Assembly: GCF_000426445.1 (NCBI RefSeq)
Contig: NZ_AUFJ01000009.1
Coordinates: 1-64,000 of the forward strand
Origin: Brevibacterium album DSM 18261
Lineage (GTDB): Bacteria > Actinomycetota > Actinomycetes > Actinomycetales > Brevibacteriaceae
Reading direction: 5' to 3'
Length of the DNA: 64,000 bases
Of this stretch, positions 16,975 through 25,633 are shown in pieces (position 1 is the stretch's first letter; each line of letters begins with the position of its first letter). The notes under the pieces were generated by a model. The model worked only from the letters and a program-made list of their open reading frames with translations. It ran no database searches and was not told where the DNA came from. The translations under genes were made by a program, and so were the position numbers.

Positions 16975-18138
16975 TTAATCAGAAGACGGGGCCGGCGGCC
17001 GGGACCGCGCGAGCGCGGCGCGGACCAGTCCCGTCGCATCGGCCTCACCGCAGAGCGCACTGCGCTGCAGCGCCGCATCCGAGCCGCCGCCCATGATCTC
17101 GGCGATGCCCGCCTCGACCGCCGCGGCGTCGCCCCATTCGCTCAGGATCGGCCGGACGTGCGAGAGCAGCCGGCCCACGACTGCAGTCGCGGAGGCGGGC
17201 AGGCCCGTTGCCGGGTCGACGAGATCGCCGTCGACACCGAAGCGGCTGGCTCGCCACATCCACACTCGCAGGACCTCGGTGTCAACCTCCGGCACAGGCC
17301 GGCCAGACCGCCAGTCGCGCACCGCAGACTCGACAAGCGCTCGCATCAGCCCCGCGATCACGACCGTCCGCTCGGAGGACAGGCTGATGTCCGCGACCCT
17401 GAACTCGAGAGTCGGCGCATGGTGCGACAGCCGCGCATCGAAGTAGAGCATCCCCTCGTCGAGCGGCACGCCGGAGTCCAGCAGTCTGCGGCGGTGCGCC
17501 TCGTAGGCCGCAGCAGAGCCGAAGACGGGCGGCGGCCCCGCTGTCGGCCAGCGCGACCAGAGCTGATACCTGTAGCTTGCGTAGCCGGTGTCGACCCCGT
17601 CCCAGACCGGGGAGTTCGCGCTCAGCGCCAGGAACGCAGGCAGCCATATGCGGACCCGATCGAGGGCCGCAACACCCTCCGCGGAAGACGCGACGGCGAC
17701 GTGGACATGCAGGCCGCATGTCAGCTGCTGGACAGCGGTGAGACCGAAGGCCCGCCCGATCGCGCGGTTGCGCTCACCGCCGGAGAGCGTGCTGCCGTGC
17801 CTTCCCGGCACGACCGGGAGCGCCGCCGCCCGAGCCTCCACCGCCGCCGCAGCGCGATCGACGAGCTCGCGCCCGCGACGCACGGCTTCGATCTGGGCCT
17901 GGAAAGTCTTCTGCGGCGGCGCTGCCACCTCGATCTGCTCGCGCTTGAACTCCACGGTCACCTCGAACGCACCCGCGGCATCCGCCTCGAGGGACTCGAC
18001 CGCCGCATCGCCCCGCGGCACCGGCAGCAGCGTCTCCGCATCGACCACGAGGAACTCCTGCTCCACTCCGAATCTCCGCACCGGATCACCGCACCTTCCG
18101 TTCACCCCGCACCGCCCTCGCGGTCGCATCGGGCGCAC
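16975..18138 (-). CDS. YbdK-type glutamate-cysteine ligase
   Basis: The 387-residue protein belongs to the carboxylate-amine ligase family (GCS2). Diagnostic segments are FGVEQEFLVVD near the N-terminus (Mg-binding Glu residues), the GLHVHVAV motif near 150 and the SHHAPTLEFRVADIS segment near 255. Members join glutamate and cysteine, though for most the physiological product is unproven. The exact start is uncertain: GTG 18138, ATG 18129 and a GTG nearer FGVEQEF are all in frame and none has a convincing ribosome site. If active, it would make gamma-Glu-Cys, fitting the neighbouring redox genes. Confidence 0.83.
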   Translation of the reverse strand: MRPMRPRGRCGVNGRCGDPVRRFGVEQEFLVVDAETLLPVPRGDAAVESLEADAAGAFEVTVEFKREQIEVAAPPQKTFQAQIEAVRRGRELVDRAAAAVEARAAALPVVPGRHGSTLSGGERNRAIGRAFGLTAVQQLTCGLHVHVAVASSAEGVAALDRVRIWLPAFLALSANSPVWDGVDTGYASYRYQLWSRWPTAGPPPVFGSAAAYEAHRRRLLDSGVPLDEGMLYFDARLSHHAPTLEFRVADISLSSERTVVIAGLMRALVESAVRDWRSGRPVPEVDTEVLRVWMWRASRFGVDGDLVDPATGLPASATAVVGRLLSHVRPILSEWGDAAAVEAGIAEIMGGGSDAALQRSALCGEADATGLVRAALARSRPPAPSSD

Positions 18139-18289
18139 CCACGGCTCCGCACATACCGCACCCTCACTCTAATCCGACAAGATGGGTTGCGGGAGATCAT
18201 TCCGGGGAGGGTGTGGCCGGGGCGACCATCGAGCGGCAGCGCTTCACCACGTCGACCAGATGCGGCACCGGGGCGCAGCACCCGCAGCC

Positions 18290-18320
18290 CACTGCACTCG
18301 GCAGTGCACTATACTGCACT
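18290..18320 (+). promoter_or_regulatory. Repeated TGCACT operator over a leaderless promoter
   Basis: Three TGCACT copies (18293, 18305, 18315) form two inverted arrangements: CACTGC/GCAGTG (18290-18295 with 18301-18306) and AGTGCA/TGCACT (18303-18308 with 18315-18320). The -10 hexamer TATACT (18310-18315) lies inside, and the ATG at 18322 is 6 nt after it. A protein bound here would block transcription, so autorepression by the adjacent XRE-cupin regulator is the simplest reading. Confidence 0.6.
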
Positions 18321-18321
18321 C

Positions 18322-18921
18322 ATGGATGCGGAATCGCTGGCTGCCGTGATCGGATCGCGGGTGAGACACGAGCGGACCGAGCGGGGCTGGACGCTGGATC
18401 GGCTCGCCGAGGCCGCCAATGTGAGCCGCCGGATGGTCGTGAACGTCGAACAGGGGACGGCGAACCCCAGCATCGGGGTCCTGCTGCGTCTGAGCGATGC
18501 CCTGGGGGTGGGGCTCCCCGCACTGGTGGAACCACCGCACCGGGAACGGGCCAAGCTCACTCCCGCCGGTGAGGGAGCCGTCCTGTGGAAGGGCGCCGCA
18601 GGCGGGCGAGGCGTGCTCGTCGCCGGCACCGAGCCGCCCGAGGTCGTCGAGCTCTGGGACTGGACGCTCGCCCCGGGCGAGGAGCACGCGAGCGAGGCCC
18701 ACACCCAGGGAACCAGGGAGCTCCTGCAGGTGCACGAGGGGACGCTCGTCCTCACCGTGGGACAGGAGGCCTTCACCCTGGCTCCCGGCGATGCGCTCGC
18801 GTTCACCGGCGATGACGAGCACTCCTATGCCAATCCCGGCACCATCCGCACCCGCTTCTCCCTGACCGTCTACGAGCCCGGCGTCGGATCCGGGCACCGA
18901 ACGGAGACCTCACATGCATGA
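18322..18921 (+). CDS. XRE-family regulator with C-terminal cupin domain
   Basis: The 199-residue protein has an XRE helix-turn-helix at about residues 8-62 (GWTLDRLAEAANVSRRMVVN, then the EQGTANPSIG segment). A cupin barrel follows at about 110-185 (ELLQVHEGTLVLTVGQEAFT and PGDALAFTGDDEHSY), the sensor architecture of many amino-acid-responsive regulators. The ATG at 18322 is the first in frame and appears leaderless. The stop overlaps the B3/B4 gene by 8 nt. It probably represses the whole operon through the TGCACT repeats and is released by an amino acid-like ligand; both points are inference. Confidence 0.9.
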   Translation: MDAESLAAVIGSRVRHERTERGWTLDRLAEAANVSRRMVVNVEQGTANPSIGVLLRLSDALGVGLPALVEPPHRERAKLTPAGEGAVLWKGAAGGRGVLVAGTEPPEVVELWDWTLAPGEEHASEAHTQGTRELLQVHEGTLVLTVGQEAFTLAPGDALAFTGDDEHSYANPGTIRTRFSLTVYEPGVGSGHRTETSHA

Positions 18922-19654
18922 GCAGACAGCGGCCGCCGAGGCCGCCACAGGACTCGATAGCGTACTCGCGAGCGCGCACATCGCGCCCGAGGTGACCCGG
19001 CTGCGCCCCGACTACCGCGTCATGCTGCTCGCCGTCGCCGGGATCGAACCGGCCCCCAGCGACCGGGTGAGCGAGGAGCTGCTGGTCGCCGCCGAGGCCC
19101 AGGCGGCGCACGTGCTCGCGCAGCAGCCCGCCACCGAGCTCCCCCATATCGCCGCCTGGCGCGAGGCGTACCGGGCATTCGGCGCCAAGCCGCAGCGGAC
19201 GCGCAACAGCCTGGAGGCGCTCATGCGGCGGGCCGCCGCGGGGCTGCCGCGCGTCAACCGGCTCACCGATGTGTACAACGCGATCTCGGTGCTGCATCAG
19301 GTGCCCCTGGGCGGCGAGGACCTGGCCCGCTATCAGGGCGCACCACGGCTCATCCGGGCCACGGGGGAGGAGGCGTTCGACACGACCGCCGCGGGCGAGG
19401 CGGTGGTCGAGCATCCCGCACCCGGCGAGGTCATCTGGGGTGACGATGCGGGTGTCACCTGCCGCCGCTGGAACTGGCGCCAGTGCTCCCGCACGGCTCT
19501 CACGGACGACACGACGACCGCGGTGTTCATCCTCGACGCCCTCGCCCCGATGAGCGATGACGCCCTCACCGACGCGGCCGACGCCCTGGCCGACGCGCTG
19601 ACCGGGCTCGGCCCGGATGTCCGCGTCCGGCGGCGGCTGATCGGCGCCTCGTGA
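18914..19654 (+). CDS. B3/B4 domain protein (PheRS-beta editing-like)
   Basis: The 246-residue protein is a free-standing B3/B4 domain, related to the editing domain of phenylalanyl-tRNA synthetase beta chains. The family signature YRAFGAKPQRTRNSLEALMR (about 90-109) and the following LPRVNRLTDVYNAISV segment, which shape the substrate pocket, are clear. In PheRS this domain hydrolyses Tyr- or meta-Tyr-tRNA(Phe). For the free-standing proteins the substrate is mostly unproven: a mischarged tRNA or a free amino-acid derivative. It is translationally coupled to both the regulator and the exporter. Confidence 0.87.
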   Translation: MHEQTAAAEAATGLDSVLASAHIAPEVTRLRPDYRVMLLAVAGIEPAPSDRVSEELLVAAEAQAAHVLAQQPATELPHIAAWREAYRAFGAKPQRTRNSLEALMRRAAAGLPRVNRLTDVYNAISVLHQVPLGGEDLARYQGAPRLIRATGEEAFDTTAAGEAVVEHPAPGEVIWGDDAGVTCRRWNWRQCSRTALTDDTTTAVFILDALAPMSDDALTDAADALADALTGLGPDVRVRRRLIGAS

Positions 19655-20571
19655 CAACTCCGCGCACCGGCACGGGGGCGGGCACCGCGGGAGTTCCGCC
19701 CTGGTCGATGGCCATCGCCGCGATGCTCGCCGTACAGCTGTCCAACGCCCTGTCGGTGAGTGTGATCGAGCAGATCGGCGCGGCCGGCACGGCATGGCTG
19801 CGCATGTGCTTCGGGGCGGTCTTCCTGTGGATGATCGCCCGCCCGGCGATCCGCTCCCTGCGCCGCCGAGACCTTCCGGCGCTGCTCGTGCTCGGCACGG
19901 TCACCGGGTTCATGACGACGCTCTTCCTCGCCGCCATCGAGCGCATCCCGCTCGGCACCGCGGTCGCGATCGAGTTCCTGGGCCCGCTGACGGTCGCGGG
20001 GCTGATGAGCAGACAGCGGAAGGCGCTGATCTGGCCGCTGCTCGCCTTCGCAGGCGTCGTGGCGCTCACCGAGCCCTGGCACGGAACCGTCGATCTCGCA
20101 GGCGCGGGGTTCGCCCTGGCCGCGGGCGCGTGCTGGGGGCTGTACAACGTGTTCACCCAGCACATAGGCGATCGGTTCTCGGGCATCAGCGGGCTCTCGC
20201 TCACGATCCCGATCGCGGCAGCGGCCACCCTCCCGTTCGGACTGCCTCAGGTCACAGGCGGCGATTTCACCTGGTGGGTGCTGCCCGCGGCCGCGGGGAT
20301 CGCGCTGATCACACCGGTGATCGCCTTCGGACTCGAGATGCTCGCCCTGCGCCGCATGAACCACACCGCATTCGGCACCCTGCTCTCCGTCGAACCCGCC
20401 TTCGGCATCCTCATCGGGCTGCTCGTGCTCGCCCAGTCCCCCACCCCCATGCAGGTGCTCGGCATCGCCGTCGTGATCGTCGCGGGGGCCGCCGCACAGC
20501 GCAGCGGCGCACGCACGGCCGGTCCGGCTCCGGGCGAGGAGAAGGCGGTGACGCCGAAGGAGGCCCCATGA
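19651..20571 (+). CDS. EamA-family amino-acid exporter (RhtA-like)
   Basis: The 306-residue membrane protein has ten predicted helices in two EamA repeats. Segments such as IEFLGPLTVAGLMSRQRKAL and LEMLALRRMNHTAFGTLLSV are characteristic of the RhtA threonine/homoserine exporter group. The GTG start overlaps the B3/B4 stop by 4 nt. An XRE-cupin/B3-B4/EamA trio is a recurring arrangement in actinobacteria as far as I recall. Export of an amino acid or toxic analogue is the likely role. The next gene starts 84 bp later. Confidence 0.87.
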   Translation: MTTPRTGTGAGTAGVPPWSMAIAAMLAVQLSNALSVSVIEQIGAAGTAWLRMCFGAVFLWMIARPAIRSLRRRDLPALLVLGTVTGFMTTLFLAAIERIPLGTAVAIEFLGPLTVAGLMSRQRKALIWPLLAFAGVVALTEPWHGTVDLAGAGFALAAGACWGLYNVFTQHIGDRFSGISGLSLTIPIAAAATLPFGLPQVTGGDFTWWVLPAAAGIALITPVIAFGLEMLALRRMNHTAFGTLLSVEPAFGILIGLLVLAQSPTPMQVLGIAVVIVAGAAAQRSGARTAGPAPGEEKAVTPKEAP

Positions 20572-20655
20572 CGGGCAGCCGATGCCCGGTTCGGCATCCA
20601 TCATCAGAACAGAGAACCTCACGGCCGAACAGACCCTCGACGCTCAGGAGATCCC

Positions 20656-21228
20656 ATGACCGACTACACGACCCTGCCGGCCGGCCTGCCCGTTCCCGAG
20701 GACGACGGAGCCGCCGACCACCTGCCGGGATCACCGCTGCCCGATCTGACACTGCCGATCAGCGACGGCGGCCGTCTGCGCCTGACCGACCTGGGCCCGG
20801 GGCGCACCGTGATCTACCTCTACCCGCTGACCGGACGGCCCGGGGTGGACCTGCCCGAGGGGTGGGATGAGATCCCCGGGGCGCGCGGCTGCTCGACCGA
20901 GGCCTGCGACTTCCGGGACCACTTCGCCGCGCTGCGCGATGCCGGCGCGACCGGGGTGTTCGGCCTCTCCAGTCAGGCCCCGGTCTATCAGGCCGAGGTG
21001 GTGGACCGGCTGCGGCTGCCGTTCACCATGATCTCCGACGAGTCGTTCGCGCTGGGCGACGCACTGAGCCTGCCGACGTTCACCGCGCCCGGGCATGACC
21101 GGTTGTATGCGCGGCTGACGCTGATCGTGCGGGACGGGGTGATCGAGCACGCCTTCTACCCGATCTTCCCGCCCAACACGCACGCGCAGCAGGTGCTGAC
21201 CTGGCTGCGCGAGCACCCGGACCACTGA
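20656..21228 (+). CDS. Peroxiredoxin (Bcp/PrxQ-like)
   Basis: The 190-residue thioredoxin-fold protein has the motif GARGCSTEACDFRDHF, placing the peroxidatic Cys at 79 and a likely resolving Cys at 84, the five-residue spacing of PrxQ/Bcp enzymes. The usual Pro-Gly before the Cys is replaced by Ala-Arg. A GGAG-like site precedes the ATG. It would reduce H2O2 or organic peroxides using thioredoxin. Its position between the exporter and threonine aldolase suggests the operon meets oxidative conditions. Confidence 0.85.
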   Translation: MTDYTTLPAGLPVPEDDGAADHLPGSPLPDLTLPISDGGRLRLTDLGPGRTVIYLYPLTGRPGVDLPEGWDEIPGARGCSTEACDFRDHFAALRDAGATGVFGLSSQAPVYQAEVVDRLRLPFTMISDESFALGDALSLPTFTAPGHDRLYARLTLIVRDGVIEHAFYPIFPPNTHAQQVLTWLREHPDH

Positions 21229-21268
21229 GACGACGACCGCGAGCACCACGAACCCGAGCAGGAGCCGC

Positions 21269-22453
21269 ATGATGACCGACCCTTCGCCCGAGCCGAAGCG
21301 CTCGCGCACCACCCCGGACGAAACCCTGGGCGGGCGCCTGCACGATGCGTCCGTTCGCGGTTTCGCCTCGGACAACTGTTCGGGCGCTCACCCCCAGGTG
21401 CTACAGGCGCTGATCGCGGCGAACGGCGGACACCAAGCGGCGTACGGCGGCGATGACTACACGGCCCGGCTCCAGGCGGAGATGCGCGCCCGGTTCGGTG
21501 ATCGCGCGGAGACCTATCCCGTCTTAAACAGCACCGGAGCCAATGTGCTCGCACTCCAGTCCCTGCTCCCGCGATGGGGTGCGGTGGTGTGCGCGCAGAC
21601 CGCGCACATCAACGTCGATGAGAACGGGGCGCCCGAGCGCGTCGGTGGGATGAAGCTGCTGATGGTGCCCACCGAGGACGGCAAACTGACCCCGGAGCTG
21701 ATCGACCGGGAGGCGTGGGGGTGGGGCGACGAGCACCGGGCCCAACCCTTGGCGGTCTCGATCACGCAGACCACCGAGCTCGGCACCTGCTACTCCGTCG
21801 ACGAGGTCCGCGCGATCACAGCCCACGCGCACTCCCGTGGCATGCGCGTGCACATGGACGGTGCCCGCCTCGCGAACGCTGCGGCGACACTGGACGTCCC
21901 GGTCCGGTCGTTCACGAGCGATGCGGGCGTGGATGTGCTGTCGTTCGGTGGCACGAAGAACGGGCTCGTGTTCGGCGAATGCGTGGTGGCGCTGGATCCC
22001 GACGCCGCGCCGGGGCTGGTGTATCTGCGGAAGATGAACATGCAGCTCGCGTCGAAGATGCGGTTCGTATCCGCACAGTTCCTCGCGCTCCTGGACGATG
22101 ACCTGTGGTTGCGGTCCGCGGCGCACGCCAACGCGATGGCGTTGCGTTTGCGCGCCGCAGTCGAGGGCCTGCCAGGGGTCGCATGCACGCAGGACACGCA
22201 GGCCAATGGCGTGTTCGCCACGCTGCCCGCAGGGATCGCCGACCGTCTCCGTACGCGGTTCGGCTTCTACGACTGGGATGCGTCGCGAGGCGAGGTGCGC
22301 TGGGTGTGCTCCTTCGACACGACCGAAGAGGATATCGACGCGTTCGCGGACGCACTCCGTGCAGAGCTGGCAGCGCCGGCCGCGCCCGCGAGCGAGAGTG
22401 CCCCGGTCCCGGGCCTCGACCCAGCTGAGAAGGAGCCCCGACACGATGCATGA
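21269..22453 (+). CDS. ltaE: Low-specificity L-threonine aldolase
   Basis: The 394-residue fold-type I PLP enzyme cleaves threonine and other beta-hydroxy amino acids to glycine plus an aldehyde. The Schiff-base lysine is Lys230 in SFGGTKNG, Asp197 in MDGARLANA contacts the PLP nitrogen, and His113 in TAHINVDE stacks on the ring, so the active site is complete. Two adjacent ATGs (21269, 21272) are possible starts after CAGGAG. The last 8 nt overlap the AlaX-like gene. The C-terminal 20 residues are an Ala/Pro-rich tail. In this context it may clear phenylserine- or threonine-like substrates. Confidence 0.9.
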   Translation: MMTDPSPEPKRSRTTPDETLGGRLHDASVRGFASDNCSGAHPQVLQALIAANGGHQAAYGGDDYTARLQAEMRARFGDRAETYPVLNSTGANVLALQSLLPRWGAVVCAQTAHINVDENGAPERVGGMKLLMVPTEDGKLTPELIDREAWGWGDEHRAQPLAVSITQTTELGTCYSVDEVRAITAHAHSRGMRVHMDGARLANAAATLDVPVRSFTSDAGVDVLSFGGTKNGLVFGECVVALDPDAAPGLVYLRKMNMQLASKMRFVSAQFLALLDDDLWLRSAAHANAMALRLRAAVEGLPGVACTQDTQANGVFATLPAGIADRLRTRFGFYDWDASRGEVRWVCSFDTTEEDIDAFADALRAELAAPAAPASESAPVPGLDPAEKEPRHDA

Positions 22454-23324
22454 AGTTCCCGCGATCGCCGAGACCCGGGTGAGCTATCCCGACGGTGCGC
22501 TCGCCTCCACCGGGGCCGTCGTCCATGTCGAAGCGGGCGAGCAGGGCGGCTGGGCCGTCGTGCTCGACCGCACCGCGTTCCATCCGGTCGATGCGTCATG
22601 GCCCGATCAGCCCGCCGACCGCGGCATCATGCGCTCCGGTGATTCCGAACTCAGCATCATCACGGCAGTCACCGGCGGTTTCCAGGACGGTGTTCTCGTC
22701 TACGGCGAGAACCTGTCGGCACGCCTCGGCACGCCCGGGTGGACGTTCTGCGTGGTCCACCTCGTCGATGGTCCTCCGCCCCAGGTCGGCGCTGAAGTGC
22801 GTATCGACGTGGACGAGGAGCACCGCGCTGCACTCTCTGCCGGGCACACCGCCTGCCACCTCGCAGCGCTGGCGCTGGATGCGGCCCTCGCCGACGCCTG
22901 GGGGAAACCCGTGAACGTAGATTCTCTGGGTAACCCGGCTTTTGACTCCCTTGCCGTCCAGCGTTCCGCGATCGAGGAGTTCAGTTCCGTCGACGTCTAT
23001 CGGGTCGGCAAGAGTCTGCGCCGCAAGGGATTCCGCCCAGAGGCGCTCGAGGATCTCGAGAGCCTTGCCCACCGCATCAACTGGATACTGGGGGCTTGGG
23101 TCTCCACCGGCGCGACCGTGAGCATCGAACGAGCCGGCGACGAACTCTCGGCCCGCCGGACCTGGACCTGTCGCCTCCCCGAGAAGACCGCCACGATCCC
23201 CTGCGGCGGGACGCACCTGCGCAGCCTGTCCGAACTATCAAGCATCGAGGTGTCGCTCGACGCGACCCAGGTTCCCGGCGGGACGGCACTCGTCATGCGC
23301 ACCACCGCCGTACCCCACCAGTGA
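22446..23324 (+). CDS. AlaX-like alanyl-tRNA synthetase editing-domain protein
   Basis: The 292-residue protein has the zinc site of AlaRS/ThrRS editing domains: His134-x3-His138 in AGHTACHLAALAL and Cys253-x3-His257 in IPCGGTHLRS. The N-terminal part has a degenerate version of the FYPEGGGQPxDxG loop (AFHPVDASWPDQPADRG), showing the AlaX-M/L type with its beta-barrel. AlaX proteins hydrolyse Ser-tRNA(Ala) or Gly-tRNA(Ala) in trans. The degenerate loop suggests an altered substrate. It overlaps ltaE by 8 nt and precedes phzF by 9 bp, so it is firmly part of the operon. Confidence 0.82.
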   Translation: MHEVPAIAETRVSYPDGALASTGAVVHVEAGEQGGWAVVLDRTAFHPVDASWPDQPADRGIMRSGDSELSIITAVTGGFQDGVLVYGENLSARLGTPGWTFCVVHLVDGPPPQVGAEVRIDVDEEHRAALSAGHTACHLAALALDAALADAWGKPVNVDSLGNPAFDSLAVQRSAIEEFSSVDVYRVGKSLRRKGFRPEALEDLESLAHRINWILGAWVSTGATVSIERAGDELSARRTWTCRLPEKTATIPCGGTHLRSLSELSSIEVSLDATQVPGGTALVMRTTAVPHQ

Positions 23325-23333
23325 GGACGTTCC

Positions 23334-24233
23334 ATGCAGCACTCCACCCCCCACGCACACGACAGCGCACGGGACGACGCCGAAGGTACGACTCGCAGGT
23401 TCCGTCAGGTCGACGTGTTCGGCCAGGCCCCCTGCACCGGCAACCCGGTCGCGGTGATCCTCGACGCCGACGGGCTCGACGACGAGGCGCTGCGGAGGTT
23501 CTCGGTCTGGTCGAACCTCTCCGAATGCACCTTCGTGCTGCCTGCGACCGATCCGGGAGCGGACTATCGGGTGCGCATCTTCAGCCTGAACACGGAGCTG
23601 CCCTTCGCGGGCCACCCGACCCTCGGCACCGCACGCGCCTGGCTCGACGCCGGCGGCGTCCCGAAGCAGCCGGGCGTGGTGGTCCAGGAATGCGGGGCCG
23701 GCCTCGTCCCGATCCGCATCGAGGGCGACCGGCTCGCGTTCTCCGCGCCCGCGCGACTGCGCTCGGGCCCGGTCGACCCTGAGCTGGTGACCGCACTGAT
23801 CGAGATCCTCGGGATCGAGCACGATCAGGTCGTGGACGCGGAATGGCTCGACAACGGGCCCGGCTGGGTGGGGCTCCTGCTCGACCACGCCGACACGGTG
23901 CTGGGTCTGCGCCCCGACGCCTCCGCGCACCCGGGCCGCTGGGATATCGGCGTGATCGGCGCCCACGACCCCGGCACGGAGACCGCGTTCGAACTGCGGG
24001 CGTTCTTCACCGAGGGCGAAGAACCCCTGCGGGAGGACCCGGTGACGGGCAGCCTGAACGCCGCCGCAGCGGAATGGCTCATCACCACCGGCCGCGCCAC
24101 CGCCCCCTATGCCGCCGCGCAGGGCACCGCGATGGGCCGGCACGGCCGCATCCACGTCACCACCGACGATGACGGCACGCTCTGGGTCGGCGGGCGAGCC
24201 GACGCAGTCGTCTCAGGCACCGTCACCCTGTGA
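23334..24233 (+). CDS. PhzF-family isomerase
   Basis: The 299-residue protein has the PhzF twofold beta-barrel signatures: VDVFGQAPCTGNPVAVIL near the N-terminus, NLSECTFVLPA with the catalytic Glu position, ELPFAGHPTLGTA, and EDPVTGSLNAAAAEWL near the C-terminus. The family includes phenazine isomerases and amino-acid-related epimerases or isomerases acting without cofactor. There is no phenazine cluster here, so an amino-acid-derived substrate is more likely. It is the last gene of the 18322-24233 operon. The following 220 bp hold nothing I recognise before the nrdF terminator. Confidence 0.86.
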   Translation: MQHSTPHAHDSARDDAEGTTRRFRQVDVFGQAPCTGNPVAVILDADGLDDEALRRFSVWSNLSECTFVLPATDPGADYRVRIFSLNTELPFAGHPTLGTARAWLDAGGVPKQPGVVVQECGAGLVPIRIEGDRLAFSAPARLRSGPVDPELVTALIEILGIEHDQVVDAEWLDNGPGWVGLLLDHADTVLGLRPDASAHPGRWDIGVIGAHDPGTETAFELRAFFTEGEEPLREDPVTGSLNAAAAEWLITTGRATAPYAAAQGTAMGRHGRIHVTTDDDGTLWVGGRADAVVSGTVTL

Positions 24234-24453
24234 CGCCTCGCCTGTGACCGGAGAGCCGTCGCTGTCCTGAGACTGCGTGCCAGGGCTGATGGAACGGGGG
24301 TGACAGCTGATCCGGCGCCGGCACCGGAATCCGGAGTGTTCTCCGGGGCGCGCTCGCCTGGAAGGTGCGCACGTGCCACTGACGTGCCACGCCGAACGGG
24401 TACTGATGTTCATCTGTGCTCTCCTCTGTCCTACGGATGGAGGCACGAAAAGA

Positions 24454-24487
24454 GGCCCGGACCCGCAGTTACCTGCAGGTCCGGGCC
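24454..24487 (-). terminator. Intrinsic terminator of the nrd operon
   Basis: GGCCCGGACC (24454-24463) pairs with GGTCCGGGCC (24478-24487), with an inner GCAG/CTGC pair. On the minus strand the stem is followed by TCTTTTCG, giving a short U-run, so it terminates nrdF transcription and may also stop the convergent phzF transcript. Confidence 0.8.
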
Positions 24488-24525
24488 GCTCACCAGCCTT
24501 TACGGACTGTCAGCTGGACCAGGCG

Positions 24526-25539
<1,014 letters not shown>

Positions 25540-25568
25540 TCATGGGGAGACCGGTGCGTGGTGCGGGT

Positions 25569-25623
25569 GCGCACGGCCGACCGTGCGCGGAGGCACCCGC
25601 CCGCACAGCGGCGGACGGGTGCC
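25569..25623 (-). repeat. Two tandem hairpins between nrdE and nrdF
   Basis: GCGCACGG/CCGTGCGC (25569-25576 with 25581-25588, 4-nt loop) and GGCACCCGcCCGC/GCGGaCGGGTGCC (25592-25604 with 25611-25623, one mismatch) stand back to back just after the nrdE stop. No T-run follows. They could be a processing or mRNA-stability element, or a partial terminator setting the NrdE:NrdF ratio. Confidence 0.65.
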
Positions 25624-25633
25624 GAACCGGTGG

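Noticed and set aside
24234..24453. Short open frames in the gap between phzF and the nrdF terminator considered as a gene or gene remnant.
   Set aside because: No ribosome site, no recognisable protein and composition like non-coding sequence; I see only the terminator at 24454.
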